A stretch of 42,049 bases of DNA. Source: an uncultured Lachnospiraceae bacterium (GTDB lineage Bacteria; Bacillota; Clostridia; Lachnospirales; Lachnospiraceae). This document shows positions 17,307-25,304 of the stretch, piece by piece. The position numbers and the translations under genes are program-made. The notes beneath the pieces are model-generated. The model saw only the letters and a list, made by a program, of their open reading frames with translations, did not search any database and had not been told where the DNA came from. Positions within the stretch are counted from its first letter, which is position 1, and each line of letters starts with the position of its first letter. The stretch is taken from the NCBI GenBank assembly GCA_947178145.1, contig CAMWXE010000044.1:1-42049 (forward strand), written 5' to 3'.

Positions 17307-20276
17307 CTATTCTTCATCTATTGGCAAGCCGAACTCAACCCGCTTCTTCTTGATCTCGTCATTGATCGTGACGGCATAATCGATAATTGTTTCCCTGGAA
17401 TCGGTCTTTTCGTTAATCACCTTCCTGATGGCGTTGGTGATATGGCGTCCTGTGAAGTATCCTCCCGGCACCTCCCGTATTCCAACCGTCTGTTCCCACT
17501 GCGCGCCGAGCACCTCGATATCATCATTGCTCCAGGAAAGCTGTACGAACGCATCCTTGTTCGCCGTCGCGTAGCGGGCCGAAGAGCCCAGCAGCGCCTC
17601 GATCTCGCGCCCGAAGCGCACCTGTGTGTCAGGCTGCGCCCACCACTTCATAAATTCCCAGGAATTCTGCCGCAGTCCTTCCTCCTCGGTAGCGACCATC
17701 ATCGTCGCATTTCCGGTAATAAAATCAGAGCGGTCTATATAGGTACTTCCGTCCGCGGCAGTGTACTCCGTGCCGGGAATCAGTGTGAAATCCCATAGCC
17801 CCCTGATCTCCGGAGCCGATACCATCAGGGTGTTGTATGTTGAATATGCCGCAATGCCAATCGGCATCTCGCCGGAACGGAAACGGCTGACAAAATCATA
17901 GATTGTGGGAAGTCCGTAGTCGTTAAAGTATCTGATGTAATCCTTAAACGCTCTCACGCCTGGTTCGTCGTCGACCTCGGTCTTCGTCCCGTCCTGGTTG
18001 TACATATCCCCGCCATACTGGAACAAAAGTGTAAAGTACAGGGACAGATCCGGCGCGTTGGAAGCCACCGCCGTGGTTGCCGCCGCTGTGGTGCTGCTGC
18101 CCGCCGCTGTCGGTATGCCGATCGAGAGATTGTTGCCCTGTATGGTGGGCAGCATCTCGATCAGTTCCTGCCATGTGTCGGGAATCTCAAGCGCAAGCTC
18201 CTCCAGAACATCCTTTCTATAAAACATTACATTGAATGTCTGCGTCTCCGGTATCGCGTAAATGTGTCCGTCAAGCCTGTACTGTTCATAGGAGCTCTCT
18301 GTGTAATGAGAGAACACTTCCTCCCAGTCGTCAAACTGGGTGAGATCCTCGACCGCGTTTCGCAGCGCATAGTTCACAGGCTGATCCGCCGCCACGGAAA
18401 GCACCACATTGGGTCCTCTTCCCGCCATGACCGCATTCATCAGCGCACTGGGATCGACCACTTCCACGTTGACCTTGACGCCGCTCTCAGGCGTAAAGGT
18501 ATCGTCCACCATGGACTTTAAGATCGTGCCCTGGTCACGTCCGGTCAGAACCCATACCTTGACGATGTCCTCGCCGGAACCTTCCGCGTAAACATCGCCC
18601 ACCGCATTGTAATCAACCACAAAGGATGCTGCAAAGGATTTCATCTCATGCCACAGATTCATGGCTATATTGGACTGTCTCTTCTCAGGCCTGACGTTGA
18701 CGCCGCTGACTACCAGATAATCAATGTCGAGCTTCGTCTCGCTCAAGTTCAATGCTGCCGTTCCCAGAGCAGTGATATTGTCCTTGAATGTCGTAAACTC
18801 CAGGGTGATCTTCTGCGGCTTTTCGCAGAAGCGCTCCAGCTGCTGTGCCACCGTCTGCGCGGACGCGATACCGTCCGCCTTCTGTCCGCTGTACGCCACC
18901 ATGTCATCCACAATCTTGAAAAGCCTCTTTGATTCCAGATCCATCGCTTCTATAATTTCGGGATAGCTTCTCTCGATATAGTAATCTCTGTACTGGTCGG
19001 GAGTCGCGCCCGTGTACACCAAAACTTTCCTGTATATCTGGTTGAGCCTGAACGTGGAATCCTCCAGCTCCTCAAGAATCGTTCCGATACCGCCCAGTGT
19101 AGCCTCGAGCCTGATCGTGTGAACACCCCTAGTCAGGTAGAACTGATATGGCGTGCCGTCCGCGTCAGCCAGATCCATATAATCCCAGTCATTGCTGTAG
19201 GCAAAGGAAATCTCCTTCAGCTCCTCAAAAGGAATCTCACCGTCTATGTAAACGCTTCTGCTGGACACAACGCCGCGGGAGTAGTTCTGACGCCCCTTTA
19301 CCATGATGTTGTAGTATCCGTCCTCCGGCACTTCAAACTCCCATTCAATCCACTGCCCAGAGCTTCTCCAGGCCTCGCCGCCCACATAGTTCAGCACCGT
19401 TTTGGTCACACTGTTTGGCTGGGTGGTCGGGGAAGACCTGTCATACTTTGCATAGAGTGAAGATTCCGAACGATAGGTGGAATCCTCTCCCTCGATCAGC
19501 GTCATATAGTTTTTCGCCGTATCCGAAGAGGTGTCTGCCGGACACTTCGCTATATACTCCTGGTAGGTGTCAAGCTCCTGCACTTTCGTAATCGCAAGCT
19601 TGCGCAGAACCATGGGCTCATTCTCCGCCTCAAGGCCGATCGTATTCTCCCCCTTCTCCAGATAGAACAGATACGGATCAGTGATGTACCCCATGTCATC
19701 CCTGAAATACGCTTCCTGCCAGCCAGGCGCCTCAATCTGGCTTGGCCTGATCTCGTTGCCCTGATTGTCAACGGTCGGTTCCCCCGCATCAGTCCAGATC
19801 CTGGTGAAGGAAATATTCCTTGCATCCTCAAAAGGAACCTCACCGTTCAGATAGACAACGCGCTCTGCTGCCACACCCCGGGATTCCGGAAGCAGGTACT
19901 CCATAAAAATATTGTAGAAGCCCGCTTCCGGCACGTCTATTTTCCATGTGACCCTGGAATTGGTGTCCGTAAACAGTGCCTTCTCCTCTCCCTCATAATT
20001 GTTGTACACTTCCACGCTGCCGTCGGATTCATAGTCGTACAAATCCACTGCCACGCTCTGGTCGGGATGCGCCGCACCGGCATGTTCATTCAGATATCCC
20101 GTGTAAGTGCCTGCCCTCTGCATGCCTTCGACGTCAGTGCTCAGGTCAGCGCCCGCGTACTTCTCATGGAAGTCATCCACACCGCGCAGAGACATCAGGA
20201 AAACAATCGCCGCTATGACCGCTGCGACTGCAACCGCAATAATAATCTTTTTTCCAGATTTTCCTAGGCTCTTCAT
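17307..20276 (-). CDS. Membrane-anchored solute-binding protein fused to carbohydrate-binding-like domains
   Basis: A 989-residue protein, about twice the size of a normal sugar-binding protein. One N-terminal hydrophobic helix (about 9-30) has no lipobox Cys, so it is probably an uncleaved anchor. Two related beta-rich modules follow (about 55-230 and 255-415). Each contains the pattern 'W-x-(I/F)-x-VPE-x-G-(F/Y)-YNI', an SRGV segment, and 'VY-(L/I)-(N/D)-GE-(V/I)-PFE', which looks like a duplicated carbohydrate-binding jelly roll. A helical linker runs to about 500, and the C-terminal 400 residues are a family 1 solute-binding domain (ALMNAVMAGRGPNVVLSVAA; MFYRKDVLEEL). The start at 20276 has GGAGG 5 nt upstream. 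It is the first gene of the left block, opposite the AraC regulator. It would capture long xylan oligosaccharides at the surface (inference). Confidence 0.88.
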   Translation of the reverse strand: MKSLGKSGKKIIIAVAVAAVIAAIVFLMSLRGVDDFHEKYAGADLSTDVEGMQRAGTYTGYLNEHAGAAHPDQSVAVDLYDYESDGSVEVYNNYEGEEKALFTDTNSRVTWKIDVPEAGFYNIFMEYLLPESRGVAAERVVYLNGEVPFEDARNISFTRIWTDAGEPTVDNQGNEIRPSQIEAPGWQEAYFRDDMGYITDPYLFYLEKGENTIGLEAENEPMVLRKLAITKVQELDTYQEYIAKCPADTSSDTAKNYMTLIEGEDSTYRSESSLYAKYDRSSPTTQPNSVTKTVLNYVGGEAWRSSGQWIEWEFEVPEDGYYNIMVKGRQNYSRGVVSSRSVYIDGEIPFEELKEISFAYSNDWDYMDLADADGTPYQFYLTRGVHTIRLEATLGGIGTILEELEDSTFRLNQIYRKVLVYTGATPDQYRDYYIERSYPEIIEAMDLESKRLFKIVDDMVAYSGQKADGIASAQTVAQQLERFCEKPQKITLEFTTFKDNITALGTAALNLSETKLDIDYLVVSGVNVRPEKRQSNIAMNLWHEMKSFAASFVVDYNAVGDVYAEGSGEDIVKVWVLTGRDQGTILKSMVDDTFTPESGVKVNVEVVDPSALMNAVMAGRGPNVVLSVAADQPVNYALRNAVEDLTQFDDWEEVFSHYTESSYEQYRLDGHIYAIPETQTFNVMFYRKDVLEELALEIPDTWQELIEMLPTIQGNNLSIGIPTAAGSSTTAAATTAVASNAPDLSLYFTLLFQYGGDMYNQDGTKTEVDDEPGVRAFKDYIRYFNDYGLPTIYDFVSRFRSGEMPIGIAAYSTYNTLMVSAPEIRGLWDFTLIPGTEYTAADGSTYIDRSDFITGNATMMVATEEEGLRQNSWEFMKWWAQPDTQVRFGREIEALLGSSARYATANKDAFVQLSWSNDDIEVLGAQWEQTVGIREVPGGYFTGRHITNAIRKVINEKTDSRETIIDYAVTINDEIKKKRVEFGLPIDEE

Positions 20277-20659
20277 ACTTTCCTCCACATTACGAATATT
20301 TTTAGGGAACAATTGAAATAATGACTAAAAAGAATCTGCATTTTAGCAATTTTTTAGTATAACTTAATATTACGTCAAAACAGGTTCTTCACACTTCTCA
20401 TATATTGCTATTGATTAGTCACTTGTTGCTTTTTCTTTGTGCATACTGTACATTTGTGCTGCCATATTTGCAAAAATCCCAACAAAATAACAATACCACC
20501 CGTGCCGGCGGTATCCAAATCAAACAAACTGCTCTCACATTCCTGCCCATTCACTGTGGTTTTATGCAGATTGAAAAACTTCTTTTATTTTTATGACGTT
20601 TCGTTTATAATGACTATCAGAGATTCCCTCCCGACATGAAACACCGGAGGATTGCCATT
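20277..20659. promoter_or_regulatory. Divergent control region between importer block and AraC regulator
   Basis: About 380 bases without a gene, AT-rich. For the regulator, a TATAAT box lies at 20606-20611 with only a poor -35 (TTTATT around 20583-20588). For the importer block, a TATACT box on the minus strand (20356-20361) lies about 80 bases before the start codon, again without a good -35, which would fit a promoter that needs an activator. I could not identify a convincing operator repeat. The regulator's ribosome binding site, GGAGG at 20646-20650, selects the ATG at 20660 over the one at 20636. Confidence 0.5.
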
Positions 20660-21727
20660 ATGGGAGAATCGTTCTATATTTTAAGCCAAAGGATTGATGC
20701 GTATATGGCACATAAAGAACCCAGAAACAAACATCATCAGAACAACCAGACAAACTCCGCTGCGGCGGAGCGCACAGCCCCTATTGACCTGGAGCAGATC
20801 AATGGCAGCGGATTTGATTTCTATAGCGCAAACAGCGACTACGTCGGCTCCACGATGGTTCACAAAAATCATGAGATCGTCAACTACCGCAACAGTTCCA
20901 CAGTGCGCATCTGGTACAATGAGCAGATGGAAATCTATCCGCTCCACTGGCACAACTCGCTCGAGATCATACTGCCGATCAACGACTGCTACTACGTCCT
21001 TGCAGATGATACCACACACTGCATTCAGGAAGGAGAAATCTTTTTCATACCGCCGGGCGCGCTGCACTCCGTGTATCCCCCTCCCGATTCGATTGGCGTC
21101 CGTTTTGTCTATCTGCTTGACCTTAGCGTCATGGCTCACTTAAAGGATTTTGCCGGTATCCAGCCGCTGCTGTCCGCACCGTTTCTTCTGACAAAAGAGA
21201 GCTCACCTGAGATCTACAAGGACACCTTTGACCTGCTGATGCAGATGCAGATTGAGTATTTCAGCAAAAATCTATACAGCGAACTCACTGTCTACTCCCT
21301 GCTGATGACCATGTTCGCAAAGCTCGGCACAAACTACGCAGACAAACTTGCCACCGCTGATATCCAGGCGGGAAAACAGCGGGAGTATGTCAAGCAGTTC
21401 AATGACCTGTTAGCGTATATCGACGCGCACTATATGGACGCGCTCACACTTGAGGACATGGCGTCGCTGATGGGCTTTAGCAAATTCCACTTCTCCAGGC
21501 TGTTCAAGGATTACACAGGCTACACCTTCTGCGACTACCTCAACTACAGGCGCATCAAGGCGACGGAGGAACTGCTGCCGCACACGGAGCTGCCAATCAC
21601 GGAGATCGCGATGCAGGTAGGCTTCTCGAGCATCTCCACCTTCAACCGCCTGTTCCGGGTGTACAAGAAATGCTCTCCCAGCGAGTACCGCAGCAAACTG
21701 TCCGTTCATAAGTTTCGCAAAGAATAA
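20660..21727 (+). CDS. AraC family transcriptional regulator
   Basis: A 355-residue DNA-binding protein. The N-terminal sensor is cupin-like (LHWHNSLEIILPI, then EGEIFFIPPGALHSVYPPP), the expected place for sugar binding. The C-terminal part has two helix-turn-helix motifs (LTLEDMASLMGFSKFHFSRL and ITEIAMQVGFSSISTFNRLF), ending in CSPSEYRSKL as is typical of the family. It is the only well supported plus-strand gene in the window and lies between the divergent importer block and the convergent hydrolase operon, so it is the obvious candidate controller of both. The inducer is inferred to be a xylo-oligosaccharide, xylose or arabinose. The start at 20660 is set by GGAGG 9 nt upstream. Confidence 0.93.
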   Translation: MGESFYILSQRIDAYMAHKEPRNKHHQNNQTNSAAAERTAPIDLEQINGSGFDFYSANSDYVGSTMVHKNHEIVNYRNSSTVRIWYNEQMEIYPLHWHNSLEIILPINDCYYVLADDTTHCIQEGEIFFIPPGALHSVYPPPDSIGVRFVYLLDLSVMAHLKDFAGIQPLLSAPFLLTKESSPEIYKDTFDLLMQMQIEYFSKNLYSELTVYSLLMTMFAKLGTNYADKLATADIQAGKQREYVKQFNDLLAYIDAHYMDALTLEDMASLMGFSKFHFSRLFKDYTGYTFCDYLNYRRIKATEELLPHTELPITEIAMQVGFSSISTFNRLFRVYKKCSPSEYRSKLSVHKFRKE

Positions 21728-21738
21728 TCAAATGTACG

Positions 21739-21774
21739 AAAAAAGGGCATAGCTTTCCCCGCTATGCCCTTTTT
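21739..21774. terminator. Bidirectional terminator between the AraC gene and the hydrolase operon
   Basis: A perfect 9-bp stem (21745-21753 with 21761-21769) around a 7-nt loop, flanked by six A residues on the left and five T residues on the right. It can terminate the regulator on the plus strand and the convergent GH43 gene on the minus strand. Confidence 0.93.
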
Positions 21775-21829
21775 CATCCAGGCCGCCGCAATCGTCTTAC
21801 CGCCAGGATACAATTTCAGATTCCATCCT

Positions 21830-23452
21830 TCATCCTTTCAAAACCGTGTCATACCGAAACTTGGCAAATCCCGCCCGGCCGCCGGTCGCCTCTGTGGCAT
21901 AGACAAACAGTCCAAACCGGCATCCTGTAAAATGATCCAGCTGAAAATGCAGCTTCTGTGCTATGCCGATCTGTCTCCATACGCCGCCGCTGTATGCCTC
22001 ACACGCCCCATCATCATAAAAGAACCGCGCCTCGTCCTTCATCTGCGCAAAGTCCGCTTCGAGCCGCAGGCGCACTGTACTCTGATTGATTCGCACAGCC
22101 TCCCGCTCTGTCCCTTCTATATTATCCTCCGACACTGCCTGCAAGGAGTCATCCGCAGCCGGCCTGCCCTTCATCACGACATAAAACCCGTCTTCCCGGC
22201 GCGTCACCGCGGCCATGCTATAGCACCCCTGCAGCGCGCAGATTCCTGCGTAATCCCCCACCCTCAGCGCAGAGGCATCCACTGTCACCTCCCCCGCGCA
22301 ACACGGAAATAGCATACGCTGCGTGAGCACATTGGGAGCCTGCAGCAGGCTCTGGCATATTTTCCCCGTCTCTATCCAGAGGACGCCGCGCTCTGTATCC
22401 TGCCTGACCAGCTGCAAATCCGGCTCGTGGTTAAACTGCCACACGCTCTTTAGACCATAACAGCCGTACCGCTCGCGCTCCTTCTCCTCCGAAAGCCCTG
22501 ATTCCGTTCTAAAATCGTCGCTCTGCACCAACGGCTCATACACATATTCCGCTTTTTCGCAGGGCACTTCAAACTGCTGCGGAATCCGCCTGTCCTTCCC
22601 AAACACGGGATATCCCGCCTCCCATGTGACCGGCACCAGCACCGGGATTCTGCCGACTGCGCCGTGATCCTGAAACAGCACCGCATACCACGCCCCGTCG
22701 GGCGTGTCCACGATTCCGCCCTGCGCCACGCCCTGGCCACAGTAACCCCTGTCATCGACCAGGACATCGCCGCCGGAAAACACACCGTCAATGGAATCCG
22801 ACACAAAACACGCCTGTGTGCGCATCCATCTGTCCCGCAGCGAGTGGATAAAAAACAGATAGTATTTCCCGTTGATTTTATAAAAGTGCGTGCCCTCATA
22901 GCCAAGACCGGGGTGCCCCGCATCGCTGACCGCCAGACGATGCAGCCCGCCCGCGAGAGGAGCCGTCAGCTCATTATTCAGCTGTGTGATATAGATATCC
23001 TTGTTTCCGTATGCAATGTACACATTATCCCCGTCAAACAGGAGGGAGCAGTCATGGTAAAAGCCCTCGATCAGATGCTTTTCCCACGGTCCCGCGATCG
23101 ATTCTGACGTGTACAGATAAGTCTTTCCCGTATCGTTTGCGACAAAGCAGACATAGAACACATTTTTGTGGCAGCGCAGGGAGGCCGCCCACATGCCCTT
23201 GCCGTATGCGTTTTGCGCGCCCTCCAGCCGCTGTCCGGGCGTGCTGTCCAGACGGTCGTACACGAAGGCCGCGTGCTCCCAGTTCACCAGATCATACGAG
23301 CGCAGAATCTCCCCGCCCGGCATGAAATGCATGGTCGTCGAAACCATGTAATAACAATCTCCGACGCGGATCACGTCGGGATCGGGGTAGTCCAGCCTTG
23401 TAATCGGATTGACTTCGGTGTCCTGCTTTTGAATCTTATCCTCTGTCTTCAT
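21830..23452 (-). CDS. Glycoside hydrolase family 43 (beta-xylosidase/alpha-L-arabinofuranosidase)
   Basis: A 540-residue cytoplasmic enzyme without signal peptide. The five-bladed propeller starts at the N-terminus with NPITRLDYPDPDVI, where D24 is the general base. D134 (HDCSLL) is the pKa modulator and E186 (LGYEGTHFY) the general acid. A C-terminal beta-sandwich (about 330-540) is of the XynB/concanavalin-like type found in two-domain GH43 enzymes. Those enzymes remove xylose or arabinose from short oligosaccharides; the exact specificity cannot be read from sequence. The ATG at 23452 has GGAGG 6 nt upstream; a second ATG six bases earlier abuts that site. It is the last gene of the hydrolase operon, about 40 bases after the exporter pair, and is followed by the shared terminator. 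Confidence 0.9.
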   Translation of the reverse strand: MKTEDKIQKQDTEVNPITRLDYPDPDVIRVGDCYYMVSTTMHFMPGGEILRSYDLVNWEHAAFVYDRLDSTPGQRLEGAQNAYGKGMWAASLRCHKNVFYVCFVANDTGKTYLYTSESIAGPWEKHLIEGFYHDCSLLFDGDNVYIAYGNKDIYITQLNNELTAPLAGGLHRLAVSDAGHPGLGYEGTHFYKINGKYYLFFIHSLRDRWMRTQACFVSDSIDGVFSGGDVLVDDRGYCGQGVAQGGIVDTPDGAWYAVLFQDHGAVGRIPVLVPVTWEAGYPVFGKDRRIPQQFEVPCEKAEYVYEPLVQSDDFRTESGLSEEKERERYGCYGLKSVWQFNHEPDLQLVRQDTERGVLWIETGKICQSLLQAPNVLTQRMLFPCCAGEVTVDASALRVGDYAGICALQGCYSMAAVTRREDGFYVVMKGRPAADDSLQAVSEDNIEGTEREAVRINQSTVRLRLEADFAQMKDEARFFYDDGACEAYSGGVWRQIGIAQKLHFQLDHFTGCRFGLFVYATEATGGRAGFAKFRYDTVLKG

Positions 23453-23501
23453 TTTCATCCTCCATTCCGTTTTGGCAAATCACTTCTTTTCCTGCAGTTG
23501 C

Positions 23502-25304
23502 TTAATCCACATAGTACTGCGCCTGCGCCCGGAACATTTCCGCGTAGATTCCGTCCACGCGCGCCGCAAGTTCATCGTGCGTGCCGTACTCCTTGATCGT
23601 GTCCCCGGCAAAGACCGCGATATGGTCGCAGAAGCGGCAGCTCGACAGCCGGTGCGAGATGTAGATTGCTGTCCGGCCGCCGACCAGGGTGTGGAACTGC
23701 CTGTAAATCTCGTACTCCGCAACCGGGTCGAGCGCCGCCGTGGGCTCGTCGAGAATGACAATCGGCGCATCCTGGTAAAGCGCACGGCTGATCGCCGTCT
23801 TCTGCTGCTGTCCGCCCGAGAGCTCCACTCCCTTCTCCTCAAAACTCTTGTAAATCATTGTGTCAAGCCCGTTCGGAAGCTTCTGCGCATCCTCGTACAG
23901 CCCGGTCTGCACAAGCACCTGTTCAAGCCGCTCCTCGTCGACATCCTCCACACCCGGCGCCACATTCTCCCGCAGGCTGAACGCAAAGAGACGGAAATCC
24001 TGAAACACCACCGCAAAGAGCTTTCTGTACTCCTCGTCCGCATACTCCATGATATTGACGCCGTCAATGCAGATCTCGCCCTCCGTCACTTCGTACAGAC
24101 GGCACAGCAGCTTGATAAAGGTCGTCTTTCCCGCACCGTTCAGGCCGACGATCGAGAGATGCTCCCCCTGCCTGATTGTCAGGTTCAGATGGCGCAGCAC
24201 ATACTTCTCCGAGCGCGGATAACAAAAGCTCACATCGCGGAAGGCGATCACATGCCCCTCGCCGCCCGTGTCCGCCAGGCTGCGGTCCCCCGTCTGCATC
24301 GCCGCCGGATAATCCAGAAACAGAATAAACTGATACGCATAGCTGCAGCGCTTTTTAATGTCCATCACACTGACTATGCTGTTTTGCAGACTGTTGTAGA
24401 GCTGCGTCGCCGACAGCATACACATGGTAAAATCGCCCACGGAGATCACCCTGCGGACAGCGAGCATACCGATATAGAGATAACTGATTCCGTCCCGCAG
24501 CACGTTGGCAATGTCAATGCCCCAGTAGTACCTCTCCTGCTCCAGCGCCTGCTCTCTCCAGATGTCCGCCATCTCGTCCGACTGCTTCTTTGCCTTGTCC
24601 CCCATCATGCGGCTGCTGTCGTACAGGCGGATATCCTTGCCGTACTGAAACGAAGCCAGCTGAAACATCACATAGCCAAAGATGCGGTTGATCTTGGACA
24701 TCCTGAGAAAGTTTCTGGTGTCAATCGCATTGTTGCGCGCTGTCATCCATGAAATCATCAGAAGGGCAATCCCCTGTACCGGCAGAAGCAGCGGACATCT
24801 GGAAAAAATAAGCGTCGTCACGCCGCCGAGCACCGTCACATTCAATACAATCCGGTAAACGCAGTCGAGAACCCCCACTACGCCCCCGCTGTACCACGAC
24901 ATCCCCTCCCGCGCCTTGTTGAGCTGGTCGAGCGCATCGGGGTCTTCCGTGTGCTCATAATCCATCTTCATCGCATGTTCACCGATCATCATGTCGCAGT
25001 ATTCCTGAAACCACTGGGTAATCTCCCCCTTCGTGCGCTCTGCCACGCTGCCTGCCGCCCGCACCAGTGCATCCACAGCGACGTGTATCACGGCATACAA
25101 GACGATCAGACGCAGGTGTTCCGAAAGCGCCGCCCCCTTCGTCACCAGCAGCAGCTCGTCGAGCAGCAGCTTGGGAATCAGCACATTTTTCATGGCGGTG
25201 ATGACATCTCCGACAAACAAGATCAGATAACTGCCAAAAAGCGCAGGCTTCTCTCGCCATGCAACGCGCAGCATAAAAGCGAGCGTCCTTCTCACCTCAC
25301 GCAT
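23502..25304 (-). CDS. ABC exporter half-transporter (TMD-NBD), second of pair
   Basis: A 600-residue protein with an N-terminal membrane domain (about six helices, residues 15-330) and a C-terminal ATPase domain. Walker A is GLNGAGKT (387-394), signature LSGGQ (495-499), Walker B VILDE with catalytic E520, D-loop AALD, and H-loop His551. All catalytic residues are present. The start at 25304 follows GGAGGTG and overlaps the stop of the first exporter gene by 8 bases, so the two probably form a heterodimer. An exporter-type ABC pair is unexpected in a xylan operon; the cargo is unknown. A peptide, a toxic sugar derivative, or an unrelated passenger function are all possible. Confidence 0.9.
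   Translation of the reverse strand: MREVRRTLAFMLRVAWREKPALFGSYLILFVGDVITAMKNVLIPKLLLDELLLVTKGAALSEHLRLIVLYAVIHVAVDALVRAAGSVAERTKGEITQWFQEYCDMMIGEHAMKMDYEHTEDPDALDQLNKAREGMSWYSGGVVGVLDCVYRIVLNVTVLGGVTTLIFSRCPLLLPVQGIALLMISWMTARNNAIDTRNFLRMSKINRIFGYVMFQLASFQYGKDIRLYDSSRMMGDKAKKQSDEMADIWREQALEQERYYWGIDIANVLRDGISYLYIGMLAVRRVISVGDFTMCMLSATQLYNSLQNSIVSVMDIKKRCSYAYQFILFLDYPAAMQTGDRSLADTGGEGHVIAFRDVSFCYPRSEKYVLRHLNLTIRQGEHLSIVGLNGAGKTTFIKLLCRLYEVTEGEICIDGVNIMEYADEEYRKLFAVVFQDFRLFAFSLRENVAPGVEDVDEERLEQVLVQTGLYEDAQKLPNGLDTMIYKSFEEKGVELSGGQQQKTAISRALYQDAPIVILDEPTAALDPVAEYEIYRQFHTLVGGRTAIYISHRLSSCRFCDHIAVFAGDTIKEYGTHDELAARVDGIYAEMFRAQAQYYVD

Noticed and set aside
20405..20639. Small plus-strand frames in the divergent control region
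   Set aside because: Short, overlapping in two frames, no ribosome binding site, and placed over the probable promoter.
23472..24752. A 426-codon open frame on the plus strand opposite the second ABC exporter gene
   Set aside because: The minus-strand exporter is certain from its Walker and signature motifs; the plus frame is Arg/His/Leu-rich, resembles no known protein and is a shadow.
25297..25304. The overlap between the two exporter genes as a possible frameshift that split one protein
   Set aside because: Each product is a complete TMD-NBD half-transporter with its own ribosome binding site; an 8-base overlap is normal coupling.
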